Part shown: one piece after another, positions 16,236 through 23,490 of the stretch
Numbering within the stretch: position 1 is the first letter of the stretch
How the letters are laid out: the number at the start of each line of letters is the position of its first letter
Assembly (NCBI GenBank): GCA_023388835.1
Contig: JAEWFK010000014.1
Location: 1 to 46,322, forward strand
Direction of reading: 5' to 3'
Origin: Pseudomonadota bacterium
GTDB taxonomy: Bacteria > Pseudomonadota > Gammaproteobacteria > Burkholderiales > Burkholderiaceae_B
Length of the DNA: 46,322 nucleotides
Program-made: the position numbers and the translations under genes
Notes under the pieces: model-generated
Seen by the model: the letters and a program-made list of their open reading frames with translations, nothing else
Database searches by the model: none
Told to the model about the DNA's origin: nothing

Positions 16236-17092
16236 GATTCGCAGATTCGGAGTTCGATCCCTACCGGCTGTACACGCCTACAGTGGAAGCCATACCGTTG
16301 GTATGCGATTCTCCACACAGCGGCTGCGTTTACCCCGCCGACTTCCAGACCGTGCTGCCCGCATCCATATTGCGTTGGGCGGAAGACGCCCATGTCGACG
16401 CCTTGTGGCGCTCGGTGCCGGCTCATGGCGGCACGCTGTTGTGCGCGGAGTTTCCGCGCAGCTATATCGACGTGAATCGGGAAATCGACGATATCGACCC
16501 GAATATCCTGGCCGAGCCGTGGACTTCCGATGTCCATCCCACCGAGAAATCCCGGCTGGGCTATGGCCTGTTCTGGCATACGGTGAATGGCCAGGCCATG
16601 TATGAGCGCAAGCTATGGGTGGGTGAGCTGGAGAACCGCATCAGCACTTACTACGAGCCCTACCGCGCTGCCCTTTGGCATCAGATCAATAGCGCTGTGG
16701 AGAATTTCGGCATGGTCTGGCATCTCAATCTGCATTCGATGCCGTCGAATTCCTATAGTGTTCTTGAACACGAGACTGACCGCGCGTTGGCCGACTTCGT
16801 ATTGGGCGATCGGGATGGCACGACATGCGACCCCACGCTCACCGGCATCATCGAGGATTTTCTCGTTGGGCGCGGCTATACCGTGGCGCGCAACGACCCG
16901 TTCAAAGGGGTTGCGCTCGTCGCTCGTGTTGGACAACCCGCGGAACATCGACACAGTCTGCAAATCGAGATCAACCGCAAGCTGTATATGGATGAAGCCA
17001 CTTTTGAGAAAGGCCCGGACTTTGAGACCGTTCAGCGCGACCTGGACGGTCTGGCCGCGCACCTGAATCAGTTCATTCGCGGCCTGCTGTAG
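16232..17092 (+). CDS. N-formylglutamate amidohydrolase family protein
   Basis: A 286-residue zinc-type amidohydrolase of the N-formylglutamate deformylase family (HutG-like). Seen: CDSPHSGCVYPADF near residues 25-38, the acidic-histidine stretch WAEDAHVDALW, and SYIDVNREIDDIDP, all typical of the family, plus WHLNLHSMPS further on. Family members split N-formyl or related N-acyl amino acids to formate and the amino acid. No other histidine-degradation genes are nearby, so a hut role is not supported. Its ATGA overlap with the ABC ATPase and its fusion to a dipeptide-type uptake operon suggest it acts on the imported compound. It overlaps the convergent rpiR-type gene by 20 bases. Confidence 0.88.
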   Translation: MRFADSEFDPYRLYTPTVEAIPLVCDSPHSGCVYPADFQTVLPASILRWAEDAHVDALWRSVPAHGGTLLCAEFPRSYIDVNREIDDIDPNILAEPWTSDVHPTEKSRLGYGLFWHTVNGQAMYERKLWVGELENRISTYYEPYRAALWHQINSAVENFGMVWHLNLHSMPSNSYSVLEHETDRALADFVLGDRDGTTCDPTLTGIIEDFLVGRGYTVARNDPFKGVALVARVGQPAEHRHSLQIEINRKLYMDEATFEKGPDFETVQRDLDGLAAHLNQFIRGLL

Positions 17093-17978
17093 GGGGTTCC
17101 GGATCCAGATAGGCGCCAGTGCTGCGCAGATCGTCTTCCGCCCGGCCCAGAGCCTCGATGGCGCTGCGCCCGGCGCGGCCCAGAAGTTGACCGGCGAGGG
17201 CCTCCACCAGCACGATGGCCGCCGCCGAAGACGGAAAGAAGCTGGAGGTCTCGGTCGGAAACAGCAGGGTCACAGCGGCATGCCGGGCGATGGGCGCGAG
17301 CTTGCTGTCGCAGATGGCCACGATGGTGCCGCCGCGTGCATGCGCGGCCTGGGCCACCCTGAGTGACTCCTGGGAATACGGGGCGAAGCCCACAATCGCC
17401 ACGGCGTCGGCCGGTTCCAGCGCGCGCAACTCCATTTCCAGCATCCCGGCGTCGCCCCGTATGAGCGTAACGGGATTCCTGAACAGGCGGTACAGGTAGT
17501 GCAGCAGGTGTGCCGCAGCATGCGAAGCGCGAAAGCCCGCAATATATACGTGGCGCGCGCGCGCCAGAAGCCGGGCGGCTTCTGGCAGCCTGTCGGCGTT
17601 CAATTCACTGAGCAGGCCGAGATTGCTCGACTGCGCCGATGCGTGGCGACCCAGCACGCTGCGGGTGTTGCCGCGGCCCAGTGTGTCGCGCGCCTGTTCG
17701 GCATAGCGGCGGGGCAGTTGGTGCAGGCCCCGCACGAATACCTGACGCATGCCGTCCCATCCTTCATATCCCAGGGACTGCGCTAGACGCACCAGCGTGG
17801 CAGGCTGCACTCCGGCCCGCGAGGCGATGCGGCGCATGGACTCGACCGGCACTTCTGCCGGGAAGTCGATGAGATGCCGGGCGCCGATTTGGAATTGGGG
17901 GCTCATGCCCGCGAAGCGTTCCCGGATCTGCTCCACCAGTTCGTCCAGGGTAGTCGGTGTCTGTGGCTTTCCGGCCAT
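17073..17978 (-). CDS. RpiR/MurR-family transcription regulator (HTH plus SIS domain)
   Basis: About 301 residues. The N-terminal helix-turn-helix (residues 10-80) includes SMRRIASRAGVQPATLVRLAQSLGYEGW; the C-terminal SIS domain starts near HVYIAGFRASHAAAHLLHYL and includes EPADAVAIVGFAPYSQESLR. SIS domains in this family bind phosphosugars or, in amino-acid loci, other small ligands. ATG 17978 is used; a TTG at 17990 would add four residues. It is divergent from the class III aminotransferase gene with an inverted repeat in the gap, and convergent with the transporter operon, so it probably controls the cluster. The ligand cannot be told from sequence. Confidence 0.88.
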   Translation of the reverse strand: MAGKPQTPTTLDELVEQIRERFAGMSPQFQIGARHLIDFPAEVPVESMRRIASRAGVQPATLVRLAQSLGYEGWDGMRQVFVRGLHQLPRRYAEQARDTLGRGNTRSVLGRHASAQSSNLGLLSELNADRLPEAARLLARARHVYIAGFRASHAAAHLLHYLYRLFRNPVTLIRGDAGMLEMELRALEPADAVAIVGFAPYSQESLRVAQAAHARGGTIVAICDSKLAPIARHAAVTLLFPTETSSFFPSSAAAIVLVEALAGQLLGRAGRSAIEALGRAEDDLRSTGAYLDPEPPTAGRE

Positions 17979-18026
17979 GGTGCGGAACAAAATGAGAGGA
18001 AGACCTTGGTATTATATTGATTTATG

Positions 18027-18054
18027 CGTTTCAAGAGTATAGATTTATGAAACG
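18027..18054. promoter_or_regulatory. Inverted repeat, candidate RpiR-type operator
   Basis: CGTTTCA (18027-18033) and TGAAACG (18048-18054) form a perfect inverted repeat with centres 21 bases apart, two helical turns. It lies in the AT-rich gap between the divergent regulator and aminotransferase genes, 15 bases before the latter's ATG, where a repressor could block both promoters. Assignment to the neighbouring regulator is by position. Confidence 0.5.
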
Positions 18055-18069
18055 ATTGTTGAGAACTCT

Positions 18070-19407
18070 ATGGTTGATGCCATGACGCATGTTTTTCATC
18101 GCAACCCCCGCCAACCGCTTGAATTCGCTGCGCGCGGCGAAGGTATCCGCTTGTTCGACCGGCAGGGCCGCGGTTATATCGACGCTTCGGGTGGGGCGGC
18201 CGTCTCCTGCCTGGGCCACGGGCACCCCGACGTCATTCGGGCGACTAAGCAGCAGCTCGATGAGCTTGCCTACGCTCACTCCTCTTTTTTCACCACGCAG
18301 GTTTGTGAAGACCTGGCGGACTTCCTGGCCGCGCGCGCGCCGGGCGACCTGAACCACGTTTACTTTGTTTCAGGCGGCTCCGAAGCGGTGGAGGCCGCAC
18401 TCAAGCTGGCGCGTCAGTATTTCGTTGAAATTGGCCAGACTTCGCGCCGCCATTTCATCGCGCGCCGCCAGAGCTACCACGGCAATACTTTGGGTGCGCT
18501 CGCCATCGGCGGCAACGCCTGGCGGCGCGAGCCCTTCCTGCCCTTGCTGGTGCAGGCGCACCACGTTGCGCCGTGCTATGCCTATCGTGATCAGGCGCGG
18601 GGCGAAACAGAAGAGCAGTACGCGCAGCGTCTGGCCGACGAACTCGACGCAAAGATACGTGAGCTGGGGCCGGAGAACGTAGCCGCTTTCGTGGCGGAAA
18701 CGGTGGTCGGCGCCACGGCCGGCGTGCTGGCGCCCGTGCGCACCTATCTGCAGCGCATCCGCGAAGTCTGCGATCGTCATGGCGTATTGCTGATACTCGA
18801 TGAGGTGATGTCCGGCATGGGGCGAACCGGCCACCTATTTGCCTGCGCAGAAGACGGTGTCGCGCCCGATATTCTCACCATCGCCAAGGGCCTGGGCGCC
18901 GGTTATCAGCCTATCGGCGCCATGGTGGCGAGCAGCCGCATCTACGAGACCATCGTGGGCGGCAGCGGATTCTTCCAGCACGGCCACACCTATATGGGAC
19001 ACGCGACCGCGTGTGCGGCGGCGCTTGCGGTTCAGCACGTCATCGAACGAGATGGCCTGATGGCCAATGTACTCGAGCGCGGTGAGCAGCTGCGTAGCGC
19101 CTTGCGGCAGGAACTGGGCGAGCACCCCAAGGTCGGCGACATACGCGGGCGAGGTCTGTTCGTAGGCGTGGAATTCGTGGCCGACCGGGCAACGAAGGCG
19201 ACGCTCGACCCCTCATTGCGTACCCATGCTCGGTTGAAGAAGTGCGCCATGGACAACGGCCTGCTGATGTACCCCACCGGTGGAACGGTCGATGGCACGC
19301 ACGGAGATCACGTGTTGCTGGCGCCGCCCTTCATCTGTACCGCCGCGGATATCAACGAGATCGTCGCCAAATTCGTGGCGACCGTCCGGGAAGTCTTACC
19401 GAGCTGA
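18070..19407 (+). CDS. Class III (omega-type) PLP aminotransferase
   Basis: A 445-residue class III aminotransferase. Seen: GGAAVSCLGHGHPDVI near residues 41-56, the phosphate-binding SGGSEAVEAALKLA, D244 in LLILDEVMSGMGRTG (pyridine contact), and PLP lysine K273 in DILTIAKGLGAGYQPIGA. Relatives include omega-amino acid:pyruvate and 2,2-dialkylglycine-type aminotransferases and many unassigned enzymes in transporter loci. Its substrate is unknown; position suggests an amine or amino acid set free by the formyl-hydrolase-like enzyme. ATG 18070 is used; ATG 18082 (MTHVF) is also possible. It overlaps the convergent flhE-like gene by 12 bases. Confidence 0.9.
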   Translation: MVDAMTHVFHRNPRQPLEFAARGEGIRLFDRQGRGYIDASGGAAVSCLGHGHPDVIRATKQQLDELAYAHSSFFTTQVCEDLADFLAARAPGDLNHVYFVSGGSEAVEAALKLARQYFVEIGQTSRRHFIARRQSYHGNTLGALAIGGNAWRREPFLPLLVQAHHVAPCYAYRDQARGETEEQYAQRLADELDAKIRELGPENVAAFVAETVVGATAGVLAPVRTYLQRIREVCDRHGVLLILDEVMSGMGRTGHLFACAEDGVAPDILTIAKGLGAGYQPIGAMVASSRIYETIVGGSGFFQHGHTYMGHATACAAALAVQHVIERDGLMANVLERGEQLRSALRQELGEHPKVGDIRGRGLFVGVEFVADRATKATLDPSLRTHARLKKCAMDNGLLMYPTGGTVDGTHGDHVLLAPPFICTAADINEIVAKFVATVREVLPS

Positions 19408-19923
19408 AGGCGCGGGGGGATTGGGCGGTCCATACCACACGCTTACATTGCCCTTGATGTATAGCGGTGGGCGGCCGCCCCGCCAGCCGCGCACGTGGTG
19501 CACCAGGTACATGGGGCGGCTTGCGTCCAGCCCATTGAAGGCGCGGGTGTTGACGGAGCGCCGCGGAATGTCGATGCACCGGTCGACCCCGTTCCAGCAT
19601 AGCGAAGTCTGGACGTCCGCCTGGCCGGCATAATCGCGGTCCGCATAGACTGCGGTGATGATGGAGCCCGGCGGTACCCTGTGCGGCGCAGGCTGGTAGA
19701 CGACCGTGCCGGCCTGATTCAAGCTATGCAGGCCGGGGCTGACGCGCGCGTGAGTCCATGCCTGCTTCCCGTGGCCTTGTCCCAAGGCAGGCGTCAGGGC
19801 CGGTGTCAGGGCCGTGAGCCCTATCAGGATCGCTGCCCATGAGCCCTTGCGGGTTCTTGTGGAATTCCGATGTTGGCGCGGGTCGGGACCGTAGCGCAGA
19901 ACCGGCTTCAGTCGCGCCGCCAC
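19396..19923 (-). CDS. flhE: FlhE-like secreted flagellar protein
   Basis: About 175 residues with a basic N-terminus, a hydrophobic export segment (SWAAILIGLTALTPALTPALG) and a mature domain like the small periplasmic FlhE. Matching features are the cysteine pair in TSLCWNGVDRCIDI, followed by TRAFNGLDASRPMYLVHHV, and IKGNVSVWY at the end, parallel to RLCSQSRCVEL and the closing VNYR of E. coli FlhE. In enterics FlhE follows flhBA and affects flagellar proton leak; no flagellar gene is near here. No ATG exists between the pduO-type stop and the export segment; GTG 19923, overlapping the upstream gene by 16 bases, is the most economical start, and ATG 19980 is an alternative. Start uncertain. 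Confidence 0.65.
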   Translation of the reverse strand: MAARLKPVLRYGPDPRQHRNSTRTRKGSWAAILIGLTALTPALTPALGQGHGKQAWTHARVSPGLHSLNQAGTVVYQPAPHRVPPGSIITAVYADRDYAGQADVQTSLCWNGVDRCIDIPRRSVNTRAFNGLDASRPMYLVHHVRGWRGGRPPLYIKGNVSVWYGPPNPPAPSAR

Positions 19924-20501
19924 AGAATATCCGGCGTGCCGGCCGCGCGGTTCAGCGCCCGCGACAGCACGAAGCATAGATCGGAGAGCCGATTGAGGTA
20001 TTGGCGTACATGACCGGTGGTAGGCCGTGCGCCGGCGGGGTTTTCGGTATCCGACGCCGCGCCTTGTACCTGGGCGTCGCGCCGCTCCAGGTTGACGACG
20101 GCGCGTTCGGCGCGCCGGCATACGCTGCGCGCCACATGGGCAAGCGCGGCGGCGCGGCAACCGCCGGGCAATATGAATTCTTCCAGTTTGCCCAGTTCAG
20201 CATTGTGTTCGCTGATGGCCGAGTCCAGCCCCGCGACGTGCTCGGCCCGGACTGCGACATGCCCGGGAATGCAAAGCTCCGCGCCCAGATCGAACAATTC
20301 GTTCTGCACGCGGGCAAGCAGTGTGTCGATCTGAGGCGGCAGCGATTCGCTGCGCAAAAGCCCCAGCACGCTGTTCAGTTCGTCGACGTCACCCATGGCG
20401 GTGATGCGGGCATCGTCCTTGGGGACGCGTGTGCCGTCGCCCAGGCCCGTCGTGCCATCGTCGCCGCCGCGGGTTGTAATAATGGAAAGGCGTGTCGCCA
20501 T
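19908..20501 (-). CDS. Cob(I)yrinic acid a,c-diamide adenosyltransferase, PduO type
   Basis: A 197-residue ATP:cobalamin adenosyltransferase that makes adenosylcobalamin. Seen: TTRGGDDGTTGLGDGTRVPK at residues 9-28 (ATP binding), GDVDELNSVLGLLR, the acidic NELFDLGAELC, CRRAERAVVNL (arginine-glutamate pair of the active site) and QYLNRLSDLCFVLSRALN near the end. It is a stand-alone enzyme here, with no cobalamin synthesis or B12-dependent genes beside it. The flhE-like gene follows and overlaps it. Confidence 0.94.
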   Translation of the reverse strand: MATRLSIITTRGGDDGTTGLGDGTRVPKDDARITAMGDVDELNSVLGLLRSESLPPQIDTLLARVQNELFDLGAELCIPGHVAVRAEHVAGLDSAISEHNAELGKLEEFILPGGCRAAALAHVARSVCRRAERAVVNLERRDAQVQGAASDTENPAGARPTTGHVRQYLNRLSDLCFVLSRALNRAAGTPDILWRRD

Positions 20502-20576
20502 GGTGTGTTCCTACAGGACAGCCGAGAAGAGGGAATCGCGGTATTCTAGGGTCATGTTTCGCTAGGAGTTTATCGC

Positions 20577-20876
20577 ATGTTCAAGTCAACCAGCCTACGT
20601 TCGGCAGTGGCGGCCGCGCTGGCCGTGACGGCATGTTATGCGGTTCCCGCTTTTGCCCAGGAAGGCAGCGGCTCGGGAGAAATCCGCCGCATCGACGCCG
20701 CGGCCGGCAAGATCACCATCAAGCACGGCGCGATTTCCGCGCTTGATCTGCCTGCCATCACGCTCGTCTACCTGATCGAGCCGGGTCTGCTGGCCGGCTT
20801 GCAGCCGGGCGACAAGGTGAAATTCACTGCCCGTCGCGTGGACGGGCAGTACGTGGTGGTGCAGATCTCGAAATAA
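20577..20876 (+). CDS. CusF-like periplasmic copper-binding-fold protein, ligands degenerate
   Basis: A 99-residue secreted protein with a signal peptide through about residue 27 (PAFAQEG) and a CusF-type small barrel: GEIRRIDAAAGKITIKHGAI, then DLPAITLVYLIE and LQPGDKVKFTARRVDGQYVV. In copper/silver chaperone CusF the metal sits on a histidine, a tryptophan and two methionines in the HGPI and WPAMTM segments. Here the histidine of KHGAI remains, but the tryptophan is L (LPA) and the two methionines are I and L (AITL). Classical Cu(I)/Ag(I) binding is therefore doubtful. There are no cus efflux genes nearby. ATG 20577 follows AGGAGT. Confidence 0.82.
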   Translation: MFKSTSLRSAVAAALAVTACYAVPAFAQEGSGSGEIRRIDAAAGKITIKHGAISALDLPAITLVYLIEPGLLAGLQPGDKVKFTARRVDGQYVVVQISK

Positions 20877-20886
20877 CCGCTTCGGC

Positions 20887-22218
20887 CTACAGTACGTATC
20901 TGGCCAGGTCCTCGCTCGCCGCGGTTTCCTTGAGCTTGTCCTCGACATAGGCCGCGTCCACTGTCACCGTGCAGCCATCATGCGCGGTGGCGTCGAAGGA
21001 CAGGTCCTCCAGCAGCTTTTCCATGACGGTGTACAGCCGGCGCGCACCGATGTTTTCCGTGCGTTCGTTCACGGAGAAGGCGAGTTCAGCCAACCGGCGG
21101 ATGCCTTCATCGGTGAAATCCAGCATGACATCTTCCGTCGCCAGCAGCGCGTGATATTGCTTGGTGAGCGAAGCGTCGGTTTCGCACAAAATGCGCACGA
21201 AGTCATCGGCGGTGAGCGAATCCAGCTCCACCCGGATGGGGAAGCGTCCCTGGAGTTCGGGAATCAGGTCGGACGGCCGTGAAAGATGGAAAGCCCCTGA
21301 AGCAATGAAGAGGATGTGGTCGGTTCGGACCACGCCGTACTTGGTGTTGACCGTGGTGCCTTCGACCAGCGGCAGCAGGTCGCGTTGGACGCCCTGGCGC
21401 GAGACATCGCCACCGCCATGTTCCTGCCGGGTGGCGATCTTGTCGATTTCGTCCAGAAAGACAATGCCGTTCTGCTCGGCGTTGGCCACCGCTTCGGCGC
21501 GCAGCTCTTCTTCGTTGATGCGTTTGGCGGCCTCTTCGTCGGTGAGCAGGCGGAAGGCTTCTTTCACCGACATCTTGCGCGCCTTCTTCTTTTCCCGACC
21601 CATGCCGGCGAACATGCTGCGTAACTGTTCGGTCATTTCCTCCATGCCGGGAGGCGCCATGATTTCCATCTGTGGCAGTGTCTGGGCGACCTCGATTTCG
21701 ACTTGGGTGTCGTCGAGCTTACCCTCGCGCAGCCGCTTGCGGAATACCTGCCGGGCGCTGTTCTCTTCCCGTTCCGGCTCGCCATGGGCGTTGCGAGGCG
21801 GCGGAATCAGTACATCGAGAACGCGGTCCTCGGCGGCGTCTTCCGCCAGGGTGCGTACGCGCCGAAGGGCGGCATCGCGGGTCAGCTTGACGGACGCATC
21901 GACCAGGTCGCGCACGATGGTCTCGACGTCTCTCCCCACATAGCCGACCTCGGTGAACTTGGTGGCTTCCACTTTGATGAAAGGAGCGTTGGCAAGCTTG
22001 GCCAGGCGCCGCGCGATCTCCGTCTTTCCAACCCCGGTGGGGCCAATCATCAGGATATTCTTTGGAACGATCTCGTGGCGCAAGGGCTCGGGGACCTGCT
22101 GGCGGCGCCAGCGGTTGCGCAGCGCGACGGCCACGGAGCGCTTCGCGCGGTGCTGCCCGACAATGTGTTTGTCGAGCTCGGAGACGATTTCTCCGGGAGT
22201 CATGTTGATGGCGGACAT
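20887..22218 (-). CDS. hslU: ATP-dependent protease ATPase subunit HslU
   Basis: HslU unfolds substrates and feeds them to the HslV peptidase. The 443-residue protein has the opening MTPGEIVSELDKHIVGQ, Walker A GPTGVGKT at 59-66, the conserved pore segment GYVGRDVE, the inserted I domain around residues 130-240, Walker B GIVFLDEIDKIA, and the C-terminal tail EDLARYVL that docks into HslV. It is 36 bases downstream of hslV in one operon under the heat-shock promoter at 22812-22839. Confidence 0.97.
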   Translation of the reverse strand: MSAINMTPGEIVSELDKHIVGQHRAKRSVAVALRNRWRRQQVPEPLRHEIVPKNILMIGPTGVGKTEIARRLAKLANAPFIKVEATKFTEVGYVGRDVETIVRDLVDASVKLTRDAALRRVRTLAEDAAEDRVLDVLIPPPRNAHGEPEREENSARQVFRKRLREGKLDDTQVEIEVAQTLPQMEIMAPPGMEEMTEQLRSMFAGMGREKKKARKMSVKEAFRLLTDEEAAKRINEEELRAEAVANAEQNGIVFLDEIDKIATRQEHGGGDVSRQGVQRDLLPLVEGTTVNTKYGVVRTDHILFIASGAFHLSRPSDLIPELQGRFPIRVELDSLTADDFVRILCETDASLTKQYHALLATEDVMLDFTDEGIRRLAELAFSVNERTENIGARRLYTVMEKLLEDLSFDATAHDGCTVTVDAAYVEDKLKETAASEDLARYVL

Positions 22219-22254
22219 GGCAGTATGAGAGGCTGTGTCGTCCTGCAGGCGAGC

Positions 22255-22788
22255 CTACAGGGTTTCAACGACGTGATTCTGATTGGTGTAGATGCAGAGA
22301 TCGCCGGCAATGGCGAGCGATTTACGCACGATTTCGTCGGGTGCGAGTTCGGTGTTCTGCAGCAATGCCAGGGCGGCGGACTGTGCATAGGCCCCGCCTG
22401 AGCCGATGGCGGCGATGCCGTGCTCAGGCTCCAGGACGTCGCCGTTGCCTGTCAACACCAGCGTGTGTTCCTTGTCGGCCACAATCAGCATGGCCTCGAG
22501 CCGGCGCAGTACCCGATCAGTGCGCCAATCTTTGGTAAGCTCGACCGCGGCGCGCATCAGGTTGCCTTGATGCTTTTCAAGCTTGGCTTCGAAGCGTTCC
22601 TGCAGTGTGAAGGCGTCTGCCGTGGCCCCGGCGAAGCCGGCCAGGATACGGTCTTGATAGAGCCGGCGAATCTTGCGCGCAGTGCCCTTGATGACGATGT
22701 TGCCCAGCGTGACCTGACCGTCACCGCCCAGGGCGACCTGATCGCCTCTGCGGACGCAAAGTATGGTGGTGGCGTGAAATTGTTCCAT
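22255..22788 (-). CDS. hslV: ATP-dependent protease peptidase subunit HslV
   Basis: Threonine peptidase of the HslUV complex, 177 residues. The propeptide MEQFHA precedes the active-site threonine T7 in TTILCVRRGDQVALGGDGQ; the proteasome-like GSGGAYAQSAALALL lies near residue 130-145. The TTIL start is a small change from the usual TTIV. ATG 22788 follows AGGAAG. The gene begins 23 bases after the -10 element of a sigma-32-type promoter. Confidence 0.97.
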   Translation of the reverse strand: MEQFHATTILCVRRGDQVALGGDGQVTLGNIVIKGTARKIRRLYQDRILAGFAGATADAFTLQERFEAKLEKHQGNLMRAAVELTKDWRTDRVLRRLEAMLIVADKEHTLVLTGNGDVLEPEHGIAAIGSGGAYAQSAALALLQNTELAPDEIVRKSLAIAGDLCIYTNQNHVVETL

Positions 22789-22811
22789 GGAATCTTCCTG
22801 TTGAAGGATTC

Positions 22812-22839
22812 ACATGGGGGCGGACGCCCGGCTTTCAAG
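22812..22839 (-). promoter_or_regulatory. Sigma-32 (heat-shock) promoter for hslVU
   Basis: On the minus strand, CTTGAAA (22839-22833), a 13-base spacer, and CCCCATGT (22819-22812) match the sigma-32 consensus CTTGAAA / CCCCATNT at every defined base. It sits between the dksA terminator and hslV, the expected place for a heat-shock operon promoter. Confidence 0.85.
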
Positions 22840-22855
22840 TGAGGAGAAGGGAATC

Positions 22856-22877
22856 AAAACAGCGCGAAGCGCTGTTT
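22856..22877 (-). terminator. Rho-independent terminator after dksA
   Basis: A perfect 9-bp stem AAACAGCGC / GCGCTGTTT with a three-base loop (TTC on the minus strand), ending in four T when read in the dksA direction. It lies about 100 bases after dksA and just upstream of the hslV heat-shock promoter, separating the two units. Confidence 0.75.
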
Positions 22878-22973
22878 CAAGTCGGGTGCATGCCGGACCG
22901 CTGGAACAGGCAGTCGGCGCGGGACCGTCAGGGCGGCATGCACGCCGTGATGCGGCGCTGGTCGGCGGGAGGC

Positions 22974-23417
22974 TCAGTCGCCGTAGAGCTTCTGGCGCAT
23001 TTCGCGCCGTTCCTGGGCTTCGAGCGAAAGGGTCGCGGTGGGGCGTGCCAACAGGCGTGCGATGCCGATGGGCTCGCCGGTTTCTTCGCACCAGCCGTAT
23101 TCGCCAGACTCGATACTGGCGATGGCTTGTTGCACTTTCTTGAGCAACTTGCGTTCGCGGTCGCGGGTGCGCAGTTCAAGGGCGTGTTCTTCTTCGATCG
23201 TGGCGCGGTCGGCCGGATCGGGCACAAACTGTGTTTCCCGAAGATTCTCGGTGGTGGCGCCCGCGTTGTTGAGGATTTCCTGCTCGAGTTCCCTCAGACG
23301 GTTGCGGAAGAATGCGAGTTGAACCGCGTTCATGTAGTCGGATTCCGGCATGGCCAGGAGCTGTTCTTCCGTGGGCAGTTGTTCCGGACTCATGACATTG
23401 GCTGTTTTGCTAACCAT
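22974..23417 (-). CDS. dksA: RNA polymerase-binding transcription factor DksA (single-cysteine form)
   Basis: DksA enters the RNA polymerase secondary channel and, with ppGpp, adjusts rRNA and amino-acid promoters. The 147-residue protein has the coiled-coil helices (about 30-55 and 75-105) with the acidic tip DPADRATIE at 67-75. The C-terminal zinc finger is degenerate: only C110 (GWCEETGEPIG) is kept, and the other three positions are T113, S131 and A134, so no four-cysteine zinc site can form. This C/T/S/A pattern is like zinc-independent DksA2-type proteins and is, to my knowledge, also usual for main DksA in Burkholderiales. It lies 70 bases downstream of the zinc-linked GTPase gene, behind a strong hairpin. 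Confidence 0.93.
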   Translation of the reverse strand: MVSKTANVMSPEQLPTEEQLLAMPESDYMNAVQLAFFRNRLRELEQEILNNAGATTENLRETQFVPDPADRATIEEEHALELRTRDRERKLLKKVQQAIASIESGEYGWCEETGEPIGIARLLARPTATLSLEAQERREMRQKLYGD

Positions 23418-23449
23418 GGTGCATCCTCTTTCTTCTAGTGGTTGCCCGG

Positions 23450-23490
23450 TGAGCCTAGCGCACAGCGGCTATCGCGTGCGCGGTGGCTCA
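23450..23490 (-). terminator. Stem-loop at the cobW-type gene stop, before dksA
   Basis: Two nested perfect stems, TGAGCC/GGCTCA (23450-23455 with 23485-23490) and GCGCA/TGCGC (23458-23462 with 23477-23481). The outer stem includes the TGA stop of the GTPase gene. There is no T run after it, so it may be a weak or Rho-assisted terminator, or an RNA-stabilising hairpin between zur-cobW and dksA. Confidence 0.45.
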
